Notes: generated by a model from the sequence alone, not told the origin. Counted from the first letter of the stretch, positions 1 through 11,699 are shown. The stretch: 64,000 bases of DNA from Humitalea rosea (GCF_003253705.1 NZ_QKYU01000014.1:81948-145947), one strand, 5' to 3'. Translations and numbers: made by a program.

Positions 1-546
1 ATGTGCCTGCGGCAGGGCCTGTCGGGTGGGCTAAGCAGCCTGGTCAGCTCCGTCTCCGTGCACAATGCCATCCTGGCCGAGCATCCCGAGTATCTCGGCC
101 TGCTCTACAACGGCTTCTACTACATCCGGCGGGAGGAGGCGCTGGGCGGCAAGGGCGTGTCCGAGGCGCCGGTGCCGGTCTTCGGCCAGACGGACGGGAT
201 CGTGAGCTGCCGTTACCTGCGCAACCAGATCAATGCCGGCGCGGTGAAGCGCGGCGTGCCGTTGACGGCGATGGAGACGGAGGCGCTCGACTTCCTCGAT
301 GCCCAGACGCAGCGGGAGGATCTGCGGTTGGATTTCATGCTGCGGCCCGGCGACATGGAATTCTGCAACAACTACACCGTGCTGCATTCGCGCACCGAAT
401 TCGCCGATGGTCCGGAGCGCAGCCAGCAGCGCCACATGCTGCGCCTTTGGCTGAAGTTCCATGAGCGCTGGCCGGTCTCCGAGCATTTCGCCGAGCATCG
501 TGGCTATGTGCTGACCGCGCGCGGCACGGTCCTGGCTGAGGCCTGA
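1..546 (+). CDS. TauD/TfdA-family Fe(II)/2-oxoglutarate dioxygenase, 3' part
   Basis: Partial gene: the window starts inside it. The visible 181 residues match the C-terminal half of TauD/TfdA-like non-heme iron dioxygenases, which oxidise small substrates while decarboxylating 2-oxoglutarate. Seen: a SGG..SLVSSVSVHN segment (the S-x-H-N region of this family), PVF, a RYLRNQIN segment, then GDMEFCNNYTVLHSRTEF, where the histidine of LHSR is the distal iron ligand position, and R of MLRLWL fits the 2-oxoglutarate carboxylate ligand. The proximal H-x-D ligands would lie upstream of the window. The ATG at base 1 is probably an internal Met and not the start. Stop is TGA. Substrate is unknown. 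The gene ends about 125 bp before the leader-distal end of the CRISPR array, with nothing recognisable between. Confidence 0.8.
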   Translation: MCLRQGLSGGLSSLVSSVSVHNAILAEHPEYLGLLYNGFYYIRREEALGGKGVSEAPVPVFGQTDGIVSCRYLRNQINAGAVKRGVPLTAMETEALDFLDAQTQREDLRLDFMLRPGDMEFCNNYTVLHSRTEFADGPERSQQRHMLRLWLKFHERWPVSEHFAEHRGYVLTARGTVLAEA

Positions 547-674
547 GGGCGAGGGGCGGTCGTCCGCCTCGGTGCCGCCCCAGCTCCGTCTCGGCTCGAC
601 AGGCGGCTGAGGCGGACACTGCCTGAGCGCCTGGGAGAACGCGGTGTAGCGCATCGGTTTGGAGCGGTTGGCGT

Positions 675-885
675 CGGTTCATCCCCGCGTGCGGGGGGAA
701 TGCACGTCGCGACGTGATGCCGGGCCACGGCTCCACGGTTCATCCCCGCGTGTGCGGGGAACGCGCGCGTTCGGCACGCGCCCCGGCGCGGAACGCCGGT
801 TCATCCCCGCGTGTGCGGGGAACGCACCCTGGCAGCTAGCGGGAACCAGCCGAGCGCCGGTTCATCCCCGCGTGTGCGGGGAACG
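675..885 (-). CRISPR. Leader-distal block of the type I-E CRISPR array (4 repeats, 3 spacers)
   Basis: Repeats start at 675, 736, 797 and 858, exactly 61 bp apart (29-bp repeat, 32-bp spacer). Read on the plus strand each begins CGGTTCATCCCCGCG. The crRNA strand is the minus strand, giving the 5' handle ATGAACCG, close to the E. coli type I-E handle ATAAACCG. The repeat at 675 is degenerate in its second half (GTGCGGGGGGAATGC), as is usual for the oldest, leader-distal repeat, so the array ends here. The fourth repeat is cut after base 885 by the IS256-family element; the array continues after it at 2302. Confidence 0.97.
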
Positions 886-913
886 GGTCGTGTCCCCGGT
901 GGTGGTGTAGGAG
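886..913 (+). repeat. Left terminal inverted repeat of the IS256-family element
   Basis: 28-bp left end containing TCGTGTCCC and, at its inner edge, GTGGTGTAGGAG. It matches the reverse complement of 2274-2301 at 22 of 28 positions; mismatches are at position 2 and positions 12-16. Confidence 0.9.
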
Positions 914-1043
914 GTCCAGAGCCTGGGGCGCGTAGCGAAGCCCCTGGCTGAGCGGAGCGGAGCGCCCCCGGGCGGCCACCGCGGTGATCTTCGGTAGGGT
1001 TGGGTTGCTGAGACCTGCAACCCCAAGCCTTGGATCGACCACG

Positions 1044-2243
1044 ATGACCGACGACAAGATCGCCCTGCGGGACCTCCTGGAAAAGGGCTCCGACGCCACC
1101 TTCCTGCGCGAGATGATCGGATTTGCCGCCCAGCGCCTGATGGAGTTGGAGGTGGGCGAGGTGACCGGCGCCGCCCATGGCGAGCGCAGCCCGGAGAGGC
1201 TGCTGCAGCGCAACGGCTACCGGGACCGCGACTGGCAGACCCGGGCCGGCACTGTTGAACTGCGGATCCCCAGGCTTCGCCGCGGCTCCTACTTCCCGGC
1301 CTTCCTGGAGCCGCGCCGGACAGCTGAGAAGGCGCTGACGGCGGTGATCCAGGAGGCCTACGTCCAGGGCATCTCCACCCGCTCGGTGGACGACCTGGTC
1401 CGCGCCATGGGCATGGAGGGCATCAGCCGCAGCCAGGTCTCGCGCCTCTGCGCCGAGATCGACGATCGTGTGCGCGACTTCCTGACCCGCCCCATCGAGG
1501 GCGATTGGCCCTATCTCTGGCTCGACGCGACCTACGTGAAGGTCCGCGAGGCAGGCCGCATCGTCCCTGTCGCGGTCACCATTGCGGTGGGTGTGAATGC
1601 CGACGGGCGGCGCGAGGTGCTCGGCATGGCCCTCGGCAGTTCGGAGGCCGAACCCTTCTGGCTCGATTTCCTCCGCACCCTCAAGCGCCGCGGCCTGGCG
1701 GGCGTGAAGCTCGTCATCTCCGACGCCCATGAGGGGCTGAAGGCGGCCGTGACCAAGGTGCTGCGGGCCACCTGGCAGCGCTGCCGCGTCCACTTCGCCC
1801 GCAACGCGCTCGCCCATGCCGGCAAGACCCAGCGCCGCATCGTCTCCGCCTGGATCGGAACCGCCTATGCCGAAGGGGACGCCGCCGCGGCCCACGCCCA
1901 GTGGCGCACCGTCGCCGACCAGCTCCGCCCCAAGGTGCCCAAGCTCGCAGCCCTGATGGACACCGCCGAGGAGGACGTGCTGGCCTATATGCACTTCCCC
2001 GCCGCACATCGGGCCAAGTTGCACAGCACAAACCCGATCGAGCGGCTGAACGGGGAAATCAAGCGCCGAACGAATGTCGTCGGCATATTCCCCAACGAGG
2101 CCGCCGTGCTCCGCCTCGTCGGGGCCATCCTGCTCGAGCAATCCGACGAATGGGCCACCCAGCGCGCCCGCTACATGACCCTGGAAACCATCGGCTCCGT
2201 CAGCAACACTGCCCCCGTCAGCCTGTCCGCCGTGCCAGCCTGA
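1044..2243 (+). CDS. IS256-family (mutator-type) DDE transposase
   Basis: 399-residue transposase of normal family length. It cuts and joins the element ends. The catalytic acidic residues are visible: D161 in WLDATYVK, D227 in VISDAHEG, and E333 in [13 protein letters not shown], with the C-x2-H signature RCRVHF just after the second Asp. The N-terminal RNGYRDRDW segment is also typical. The ATG at 1044 is chosen because the protein there begins MTDDK, as in close relatives; an upstream in-frame extension is less family-like. Intact reading frame, so probably active. It sits between the inverted repeats and is the only gene of the element. Its plus-strand orientation opposes the transcription direction of the CRISPR array. 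Confidence 0.95.
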   Translation: MTDDKIALRDLLEKGSDATFLREMIGFAAQRLMELEVGEVTGAAHGERSPERLLQRNGYRDRDWQTRAGTVELRIPRLRRGSYFPAFLEPRRTAEKALTAVIQEAYVQGISTRSVDDLVRAMGMEGISRSQVSRLCAEIDDRVRDFLTRPIEGDWPYLWLDATYVKVREAGRIVPVAVTIAVGVNADGRREVLGMALGSSEAEPFWLDFLRTLKRRGLAGVKLVISDAHEGLKAAVTKVLRATWQRCRVHFARNALAHAGKTQRRIVSAWIGTAYAEGDAAAAHAQWRTVADQLRPKVPKLAALMDTAEEDVLAYMHFPAAHRAKLHSTNPIERLNGEIKRRTNVVGIFPNEAAVLRLVGAILLEQSDEWATQRARYMTLETIGSVSNTAPVSLSAVPA

Positions 2244-2273
2244 CGCGGCGGCCCAACCCGCCGAGGATCATCG

Positions 2274-2301
2274 CTCCTACACCACGCGATGGGACACGAT
2301 C
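2274..2301 (-). repeat. Right terminal inverted repeat of the IS256-family element
   Basis: 28-bp right end, the inverted partner of 886-913. Its outer boundary is followed directly by the second copy of the 8-bp target duplication GGGGAACG at 2302-2309. Confidence 0.9.
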
Positions 2302-5300
2302 GGGGAACGCCGGGGTGGGCGGCGGAGATGGCTGCTACAATCCGGTTCATCCCCGCGTGTGCGGGGAACGCGCGGTGGGCCAGACCGGCACCCAAGGCAG
2401 CGCCGGTTCATCCCCGCGTGTGCGGGGAACGCACCGCGCTAATGGAGACCAGGCGCTGGAAATCCGGTTCATCCCCGCGTGTGCGGGGAACGCGGATATG
2501 GATGAGGAAGGTCATACCCAAGTTCCGGTTCATCCCCGCGTGTGCGGGGAACGCGCGCGGCCGGCGCCGGCCGTAGAGACGGAGACCGGTTCATCCCCGC
2601 GTGTGCGGGGAACGCCGCGGCTCGTAGGCGCGGCCCTCGGCCATCTCCGGTTCATCCCCGCGTGTGCGGGGAACGCACAGAGTAGAGGCGGCCGTTCTCG
2701 GCATCCAACGGTTCATCCCCGCGTGTGCGGGGAACGCCAAGCTCAGCAGGTCGAATGTCACGGATATCCCGGTTAATCCCCGCGTGTGCGGGGAACGCGT
2801 CACGCGCTCGTAGGTATCGGTTCCGAGCATCGGTTCATCCCCGCGTGTGCGGGGAACGCGAGCAAGCTCCACCGTTGAAGGTCGATCTGTCCGGTTCATC
2901 CCCGCGTGTGCGGGGAACGCGCCTGAGCGATGGCCGACCTGCAGAGCATCACCGGTTCATCCCCGCGTGTGCGGGGAACGCAGGCGATCGGCCGCGATGC
3001 CTCCAGGCTGGCCCGGTTCATCCCCGCGTGTGCGGGGAACGCGTGTTCCTGGGCAAGGGCGATGCGATCTGCGTCGGTTCATCCCCGCGTGTGCGGGGAA
3101 CGCACGATGGCGCGGACGGTCGGATCAGCCAGGGCCGGTTCATCCCCGCGTGTGCGGGGAACGCACGGCGTTTGTGTGGGCGATTGCGGCACTCGGCGGT
3201 TCATCCCCGCGTGTGCGGGGAACGCTTCATGCACCGCGACGCGGCGGCCGGAGCTGTAGGTTCATCCCCGCGTGTGCGGGGAACGCAAGGGGCGCCCGAA
3301 GTTCAGCCGCGCCGGTGCCGGTTCATCCCCGCGTGTGCGGGGAACGCAGCTCCCGCATGGCCCGTTCCTGCGCCAGACGCGGTTCATCCCCGCGTGTGCG
3401 GGGAACGCGCGGCGCGGTTCCTTTACCTGCAAAGGACGGCCGGTTCATCCCCGCGTGTGCGGGGAACGCGTGGTGCTGCTGATCGAGCCGTTGATCTGCA
3501 GCGGTTCATCCCCGCGTGTGCGGGGAACGCGCTAACCCCGGCTTCGTCGCATCGCACCCCACCGGTTCATCCCCGCGTGTGCGGGGAACGCTTCCCAGGT
3601 TCCTAGCCGGACCTGGGATTTTTCGGTTCATCCCCGCGTGTGCGGGGAACGCGCGCAAGCCTATGCCGTGGGGATGCTCCGGGCCGGTTCATCCCCGCGT
3701 GTGCGGGGAACGCCACCGCGATACGGCTGGGGAGGAAACGAAAAACGGTTCATCCCCGCGTGTGCGGGGAACGCGTGGCGGCGCGGGCCTGGGCTTCACC
3801 CTTCTCCGGTTCATCCCCGCGTGTGCGGGGAACGCACTCTGCTCGACCGTAAATGAGATCGCGATGACGGTTCATCCCCGCGTGTGCGGGGAACGCGAAG
3901 TGCGTGCGGCCCTTCGGCTGGCGGGGTGCGGTTCATCCCCGCGTGTGCGGGGAACGCAGAGTCGGCGGAGGGCATGCATCCCGGTGCACCGGTGCATCCC
4001 CGCGTGTGCGGGGAACGCGGCGGCGACTTCTTCTGCCGCAAGTTTTGGGTCGGTTCATCCCCGCGTGTGCGGGGAACGCCTCGATCGCCCACTGACGCAG
4101 CGCCAGTTGGTCGGTTCATCCCCGCGTGTGCGGGGAACGCGAAGTGCGCGTGCGCGGCTACGACGATTCCTACGGTTCATCCCCGCGTGTGCGGGGAACG
4201 CCCCGAAGGGGCGGATCAGGTTTCCCTCTACGCTGGTTCATCCCCGCGTGTGCGGGGAACGCACCCCACGAGTGCCCGATGTTGGGTAGTCTGCCGGTTC
4301 ATCCCCGCGTGTGCGGGGAACGCCAGGGCGAACCGATGAACGAAGGAGCGGCAACCGGTTCATCCCCGCGTGTGCGGGGAACGCGCGCTGATCGAGATGG
4401 TGAAGGGATTCGAGAGCGGTTCATCCCCGCGTGTGCGGGGAACGCGCCCGGCCTAACCTCCCCCGCCTCATCGAATGCGGTTCATCCCCGCGTGTGCGGG
4501 GAACGCCGTCAGATGCCGGTCGAAAATCTCATCGGCAGCGGTTCATCCCCGCGTGTGCGGGGAACGCGCGCCCGTTATGGCCCGACCAGGCGATCTCTTC
4601 GGTTCATCCCCGCGTGTGCGGGGAACGCGGGGAGTTCCCACGCTGGAATCTGTCCGGCGGCGGTTCATCCCCGCGTGTGCGGGGAACGCTTGGTAAGGGA
4701 TGCCTCTACGGGCGCAAACCCCGGTTCATCCCCGCGTGTGCGGGGAACGCGACCCCATACCTCTGCCCGCAGATCAGCGCCGTGGTTCATCCCCGCGTGT
4801 GCGGGGAACGCGCTCACCGCCATTCCTCCATGCTGATGCGGACCGGTTCATCCCCGCGTGTGCGGGGAACGCGGCAGCCCGAGCCGCTGCAACACAACCA
4901 CCACCGGTTCATCCCCGCGTGTGCGAGGAACGCAGGCGCTCTCGCCGGCCTCGGCATCCCGATGACGGTTCATCCCCGCGTGTGCGGGGAACGCGACGTT
5001 GGCTTCGTCACCAGCGACCGTTGGGGCGGTTCATCCCCGCGTGTGCGGGGAACGCGCGCGGCACGGCGGGGATGTGGAGCGGCTGTGCGGTTCATCCCCG
5101 CGTGTGCGGGGAACGCTCACCCGCGATCCGCGCCCATGGCGCCTCGACCGGTTCATCCCCGCGTGTGCGGGGAACGCATCGCCTGGTCGGCGTCGGGATA
5201 GGATCCAACCGGTTCATCCCCGCGTGTGCGGGGAACGCCCCCCCGCGCCGCGGCCGGGCAACCTCTCGGCCGGTTCATCCCCGCGTGTGCGGGGAACGCC

Positions 5301-7861
5301 GTGACGCTCGGGGAGGTGTCGTCGATCGTCAAGGTTCATCCCCGCGTGTGCGGGGAACGCTTGTTGGGGCGCTCAGTGTTTCGGTTTGGCGCCGGTTCAT
5401 CCCCGCGTGTGCGGGGAACGCATACCCACCGCCTGCGGCCCCTATAATCGGGCCGGTTCATCCCCGCGTGTGCGGGGAACGCGTCGTAGGTAATGCCGAG
5501 GGCCAGCAGGCGGTCGGTTCATCCCCGCGTGTGCGGGGAACGCAACCCTGGGAACTCCGTCCCAAGCAGGCAAACCGGTTCATCCCCGCGTGTGCGGGGA
5601 ACGCGCATTACGGCCTCGACCAATGACTGGCGCAGTGGGTTCATCCCCGCGTGTGCGGGGAACGCGTCTGGTTGATCGGCGGGACAGCATCCGCCCTCGG
5701 TTCATCCCCGCGTGTGCGGGGAACGCTCCGTGAGCATCTGCGATGCATTGCCGACCTGCGGTTCATCCCCGCGTGTGCGGGGAACGCCTTGTGCATCTGT
5801 TCCGGCCGCAGGCCGGGGACGGTTCATCCCCGCGTGTGCGGGGAACGCCCTGAGCGCCTGCGGAATTAGAGGAACCTGCACGGTTCATCCCCGCGTGTGC
5901 GGGGAACGCGGCATTATTTAGGGCTCTGGCATTCGCCGCCTCGGTTCATCCCCGCGTGTGCGGGGAACGCACGAGCGCACTCCCGAAACCACGTTTTTTA
6001 ACCGGTTCATCCCCGCGTGTGCGGGGAACGCGAGCCATTGCCGACCTGCTTGCCCAAATAGACCGGTTCATCCCCGCGTGTGCGGGGAACGCACCCGCGC
6101 CCGGACGGCGGGGGTATTCTGGATCGGTTCATCCCCGCGTGTGCGGGGAACGCGCAGCACGGAGCGCGTCGGCGGCAGTTTGTGCCGGTTCATCCCCGCG
6201 TGTGCGGGGAACGCGCTGGTCTACGGGGACCAGTTCGTGAATTTCGCGGTTCATCCCCGCGTGTGCGGGGAACGCCACGCCTCCCGCACCCATAGCCGAT
6301 CTCCAGCCGGTTCATCCCCGCGTGTGCGGGGAACGCGGCGCCATGCCCTGCCGCTGCTGCCGCTCTGCCGGTTCATCCCCGCGTGTGCGGGGAACGCCAT
6401 CTATGCACAACGGACCTGATGTGAAACGGCGGTTCATCCCCGCGTGTGCGGGGAACGCGTCCCCGGCCTACGGCCGAACTCTGCACAAATGGGTTCATCC
6501 CCGCGTGTGCGGGGAACGCATCCTTCCAGCTTTTTCCCACGAGCCATATACCGGTTCATCCCCGCGTGTGCGGGGAACGCATCTGGCCCATTTCCTCGGC
6601 CCATCCGATCGGCGGTTCATCCCCGCGTGTGCGGGGAACGCTCTCCCGGCTGCATGAGCGGCCAAGGGTATTCCGGTTCATCCCCGCGTGTGCGGGGAAC
6701 GCTTTCACCGACCACAAGACGGCGAACGCTGAGACGGTTCATCCCCGCGTGTGCGGGGAACGCTTGCGCAGGGTGCGCTGCGCCGCGCCCCAGTCCGGTT
6801 CATCCCCGCGTGTGCGGGGAACGCGTCTCCTTCGCGCGCTCGATGCTGAAGGACGCCGGTTCATCCCCGCGTGTGCGGGGAACGCACGACCCTGGACCCC
6901 GACACGAAGAAGGAAATCGGTTCATCCCCGCGTGTGCGGGGAACGCCTCTGCGTGAGCACGTCCGGCCAGATCATCACCGGTTCATCCCCGCGTGTGCGG
7001 GGAACGCATGACCTGCCCATCGATCAGATTGCGGCGCTGCGGTTCATCCCCGCGTGTGCGGGGAACGCGTGTTGAGTTGCAGCCCAACCACCAGCCCGGG
7101 CGGTTCATCCCCGCGTGTGCGGGGAACGCGCGAAGAAGATGCGCTTCGTCGCCCTGACCTGCGGTTCATCCCCGCGTGTGCGGGGAACGCTCCGGCAGCA
7201 CCTCCACCGTCAACAGCAGTGGCGGTTCATCCCCGCGTGTGCGGGGAACGCGTGCGCCAGACATCGGCGGTCGCGGTGTAGCCCGGTTCATCCCCGCGTG
7301 TGCGGGGAACGCCATTGCGATGCTGATCCCGGCCAGCATGCCCTCGGTTCATCCCCGCGTGTGCGGGGAACGCACCAGCGCGTGCTCCGCCACCGCCGAC
7401 GCGCTCGGTTCATCCCCGCGTGTGCGGGGAACGCGAAGGCGCGCATGCTATGATCCCCTCCCTCTACGGTTCATCCCCGCGTGTGCGGGGAACGCTGGAT
7501 GAAGACGGGATTGGGAGCTCCGGCCCCCGGTTCATCCCCGCGTGTGCGGGGAACGCTCACCGCGACCCCCTATCGGATGGACAGCGGGCGGTTCATCCCC
7601 GCGTGTGCGGGGAACGCTGGCCGGCCGCGCAGCGCACCCTGCGCAACAGCGGTTCATCCCCGCGTGTGCGGGGAACGCGTTGGTCTGCCGCGCTCAGCAA
7701 CCCCCGCCATCGGTTCATCCCCGCGTGTGCGGGGAACGCGGCATCGTGCTACCGTGAGCCTCCTCCTCCACCGGTTCATCCCCGCGTGTGCGGGGAACGC
7801 TCGGCATCATGCACGACGCAGAGCCGTATGGACGGTTCATCCCCGCGTGTGCGGGGAACGC
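2302..7861 (-). CRISPR. Main block of the type I-E CRISPR array (91 further repeats)
   Basis: After the 3' remnant of the IS-split repeat (2302-2310) repeats start at 2343 and recur every 61 bp to the last at 7833. That distance is exactly 90 periods, giving 91 repeats here and about 95 repeats with 94 spacers in the whole array. The repeat has a GC stem (CCCCGC/GCGGGG) with a 4-nt loop, the Cas6e hairpin. On the minus strand the crRNA handle is ATGAACCG. Variants are rare: handle changes at 2770 (CGGTTAAT) and 3990 (CGGTGCAT), a stem change at 4905 (GCGAGGAAC), and a changed first base at 3258, 4234, 4783, 5332, 5637 and 6491. The leader side is the high-coordinate end next to cas2, so the newest spacers are near 7800. 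No repeated spacer was noticed by eye. Protein-like readings through the array are artefacts of the repeat. Confidence 0.99.
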
Positions 7862-7929
7862 TCTGACCAGAGCCTATTGATTTACAAAGCCTATCCCCAT
7901 GTCAAACAACTCACCGAAATCGCGCCGCG
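7862..7929 (-). promoter_or_regulatory. CRISPR leader and pre-crRNA promoter
   Basis: The 68-bp stretch between the cas2 stop and the newest repeat is AT-richer than its surroundings. On the minus strand it carries a perfect -35 hexamer TTGACA (plus-strand 7900-7905). Plausible -10 sequences lie 15-18 bp further on, in the AT patch around 7876-7884 (TAAATC, AATCAA). AATCAA at 7877-7882, about 16 bp from the first repeat, also matches the WATCAA core of an IHF site, the protein that bends the leader for Cas1-Cas2 integration in E. coli type I-E; the downstream TTR half is not well matched. The leader is short for the type, so part of it may lie in the cas2 3' end. Confidence 0.65.
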
Positions 7930-9204
<1,275 letters not shown>

Positions 9205-9208
<4 letters not shown>

Positions 9209-9891
9209 GGCACCCGGCGGATGAGCATGAGTCCGCAGCCGAAGGCCCGCGCACGCCCCAAGCCGGCGCCGAGGGCCGCCAGGAAGGCCGCCGGGTCGGT
9301 CACGGTCAGGATGCCCTCGAAGTCGAGCACGCCGAAGCGCAGCGCGGCCGTACCCGGCCTCGTGATCCGGATGGTCTCGTAGCCATCCACAGCGACATCG
9401 CCTAGCAGGGCAAAGCCATGCGCGGCGCCTTGGCGGGCGAGCCAGGCACGGCCGGCCGCAAGCATCACATCGTGCCGCGCCGCCGCCCGGGCCTCGCCCG
9501 GCGGATGCTGCCGCAGCGCGTCCATCACCACATCATGGCGCTGTCCGCGTTTGCCGGGCGCCGTCTGCCGCGCGATCACCGGATTGGCGTGCAGCACGAA
9601 ACCCAGCCGATCCCCCACCCCAAGATTGGGCGCAAAGGGCTTGGTCTCCAGGTCGAAGATGTCGTTCAGTGGATTGGGGGGCCGCGAGGAGAGCGCCAGA
9701 AACTGTCCCGGCCGGTCCTGGCGCCACAGAAAGTCGCGCCGCCGGTCGGCGCCATCGGAAAACAGCGCCCAGACCAGCTGGTGGGCGGCCGCGGCCTGCG
9801 GGCCGGTCTCCTCGGGCACCAGCAGCCGGGCCAAAGCGGCAACCGGTGCCTCACGTCGCAGCCTGGCGCGAGAGAGGAACAGGCCGGTCAT
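9205..9891 (-). CDS. cas6e: Cas6e (CasE), crRNA-processing endoribonuclease
   Basis: 228 residues. Cas6e cuts the repeat hairpin to make 61-nt crRNAs and stays on the 3' stem-loop in Cascade. Seen: the family N-terminus (MTGLFLSRARL), H37 in AAHQLVWALF aligning with the catalytic H20 of E. coli CasE, the RRDFLWR motif just after it, and the C-terminal glycine-rich GLGRARAFGCGLMLIRR segment. A longer loop in the N-terminal third explains the extra length relative to E. coli (199). Overlaps cas5e and cas1 by 4 bp each. Confidence 0.94.
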
Positions 9892-10652
9892 GGCGCGGCG
9901 AGCTGCAGCACCAGCTCCTCACGAAGGTCGAACTGCCAGCACCGGCGGGATCGCGGCTGGTCACGGCGCAGCTCGATCCAGCGCCGGCGGCTGTCATCGG
10001 CCGGAATGGCGTCGGCGTCGCTCGCATCCAGCGTCACCACCGGCGCTGTGAGCCGCTCCGCAGGCAGGTCGCGCAGCCAACCGTCAAGCGCGCGCAGCCT
10101 GGCTTCCGGGCCAGCCTCATGGCGCTGCACCAGCGCTGCGGGCGCATCCGCCGCCGCGATCAGCTCCGGCGCCAGGGGCAGCCCCAGCGGGCAGGATTTG
10201 CGCCCGAGATAGGTGACGAAACCCGGGCAGCGCATCGCCTCGGCGATCTCGGCCAATGACCAGCGCGGTGCGGGGTCACGGGGCCACAAAGCGCCGAGAT
10301 GCCACGCCCCACTGCGATAGTCGCGACGCGAGAGCACGGTGTTCAACCCGGGCTGTGCCAGCTCCTCGGCACGGGTGGCGAAGCGCCGGCCCCGCGCGGC
10401 CGAAGGCATCTGCGCCGTGTGGTAATCGGCCAGCAGCCGCCCTGGCGCGTGGCACAGCAGCGCCAGCCCATAGCCGGTCGCGAGCGCGGCCTGGGCGGCA
10501 TCATCCTCCCGCTCCAAGCCAAGGCAGGCGCCGATCAGCCCGAGCACGGCGGAGCGGGCCGGGCGGTCCCAGCCGGAGCGCCTCTCGCCCACCGCGATCG
10601 CCCCGAAGGAGGCGATCGGCGCGACCAGAGCGAAGGTCAGATAGTCAGCCAT
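9888..10652 (-). CDS. cas5e: Cas5e (CasD), Cascade subunit
   Basis: 254 residues. Cas5e caps the crRNA 5' handle in Cascade and contacts Cse1. The N-terminal LTFALVAPIASFGAIAVGERR and SAVLGLIGACLG segments are typical of Cas5 proteins of this subtype (RAMP fold), as is the YRSGAWHLGALW stretch. Cas5e is normally non-catalytic. It starts 6 bp after cas7e and overlaps cas6e by 4 bp, within the tightly coupled Cascade operon. Confidence 0.94.
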   Translation of the reverse strand: MADYLTFALVAPIASFGAIAVGERRSGWDRPARSAVLGLIGACLGLEREDDAAQAALATGYGLALLCHAPGRLLADYHTAQMPSAARGRRFATRAEELAQPGLNTVLSRRDYRSGAWHLGALWPRDPAPRWSLAEIAEAMRCPGFVTYLGRKSCPLGLPLAPELIAAADAPAALVQRHEAGPEARLRALDGWLRDLPAERLTAPVVTLDASDADAIPADDSRRRWIELRRDQPRSRRCWQFDLREELVLQLAAP

Positions 10653-10658
10653 GCCGGG

Positions 10659-11699
10659 TCAGTCGCGGCAGAAGGCGATGACATCGGCGAGGCTGCCCTT
10701 GGCGCCGACATGCATGATCCGATCGTCGTCGCTGCCGGGGCCATAGGCGTCTTTGAGGGCACAGCGGAATTTGGTCAGCGCGGTAATCGACTGCGCCATC
10801 AGATCCTCCCCAGTGACCGGGCGCGCGAAGGCGCCAGCCAGGGTCCGCGGCTGCTGGTCGCCCCGCTCGGCCAGCAGATATTCAGCCCGGCCATGGGCGG
10901 CAAAGCTGTTCTGCTTGCCGCGAGGTGCGGCCGTTGCCGCGGCCTCCACCAGTGCTCCGACTGCGGTCGCCGCCAGGGCCGCATCGCCGCCGAGGTTTTT
11001 CAGCAGCAGCGCCCGATCCACGCAGAGGTAGAGGTAGAAGACGCCCGAGCCGAAGGCAGCCTCGCCCAAGAAGCCCGCCCCAGCATCCTCGGCCGAGGTC
11101 TTCAGGTCATCGACGGCGGTGTAGTAGTCATCCTCCACCGTCACGCGATGGGTGGTGATGGCATGGGCCACCTGCGCCGCCGCCTCGCGGTTGTAATCGG
11201 GGTCGGCGGCCAGCATCCGGCCGAACAGCGCGATGTCGGCCGCGGTATCGGCGGTCCGCAACAGCCCCGCCGCCTTGGCATCCAGCTTCTCTCCGGCAAG
11301 GAGGCGGTCGGCCAAGGCGAGGGCCGCGGTGCGTTCCTCCGGCGCGATGAAGGCAAGCTGTTCGATCCGCGTCGGCTCCTTGTCCTTGGCGTCCTTGATC
11401 TTGCCGAAGACGCCGGCGATGTCGCGCGCCGCCGCGATGGCCGCCTCCGCCACCATGCCGCCGGCGAGCAGGTGGTCGCGCACCACCTCCCCCATGCGCT
11501 GGGTGCGCTGACCCATATGGCCGGCCAAGGCAGTGGCGAAGATTGGCGAGGTGCGCCAGGCCCGTTTCAGCGCCTGGGAGGACAGCCGCAGCCGTGGCGC
11601 GCCGCCGACGATGGCGGTCTTCGGGCGGCCGGTGTCGTCGCGGTTCATATTGGCCGGCGGGAAGAAGGTCAGCAGGTGCAGTTGCAGGAAGCGGCTCAT
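10659..11699 (-). CDS. cas7e: Cas7e (CasC/Cse4), Cascade backbone subunit
   Basis: 346 residues, close to the E. coli length (363). Six copies form the crRNA-covering backbone of Cascade; the thumb of each subunit flips out every sixth crRNA base, relevant to the pseudo-spacer mismatches described at 14067-14157. The N-terminus MSRFLQLHLLTFFPPANMNRDDTGRPKTA, with SSQALKRAWRTS following, is diagnostic. The start at 11699 is chosen from that motif and from the ATGA overlap with cse2; longer in-frame upstream sequence is not family-like. Confidence 0.96.
   Translation of the reverse strand: MSRFLQLHLLTFFPPANMNRDDTGRPKTAIVGGAPRLRLSSQALKRAWRTSPIFATALAGHMGQRTQRMGEVVRDHLLAGGMVAEAAIAAARDIAGVFGKIKDAKDKEPTRIEQLAFIAPEERTAALALADRLLAGEKLDAKAAGLLRTADTAADIALFGRMLAADPDYNREAAAQVAHAITTHRVTVEDDYYTAVDDLKTSAEDAGAGFLGEAAFGSGVFYLYLCVDRALLLKNLGGDAALAATAVGALVEAAATAAPRGKQNSFAAHGRAEYLLAERGDQQPRTLAGAFARPVTGEDLMAQSITALTKFRCALKDAYGPGSDDDRIMHVGAKGSLADVIAFCRD

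Larger units (their letters stand above)
886..2301 (+). mobile_element. IS256-family insertion sequence inserted in a CRISPR repeat
   Basis: A complete 1416-bp insertion sequence. It is bounded by imperfect 28-bp terminal inverted repeats (886-913 and 2274-2301, 22 of 28 positions matching) that share the blocks TCGTGTCCC and GTGGTGTAGGAG. It is flanked by an 8-bp direct repeat GGGGAACG (878-885 and 2302-2309), which is the target-site duplication and is itself part of the CRISPR repeat. Family members make 8-9 bp duplications, so this fits. Removing the element plus one duplication copy restores an intact repeat at 858 and the 61-bp phase to the next repeat at 2343. The single gene inside is the transposase. 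The element looks intact, so the insertion may be recent. Confidence 0.95.

Noticed and set aside
801..2141. A 446-codon minus-strand open frame opposite the transposase
   Set aside because: Shadow of the transposase that runs into the CRISPR repeat; no recognisable domain.
2343..7861. Many open frames through the array reading RFIPACAGNA, VHPRVCGER, GSSPRVRGT
   Set aside because: They are translations of the repeat in different frames, with no ribosome sites or family similarity.
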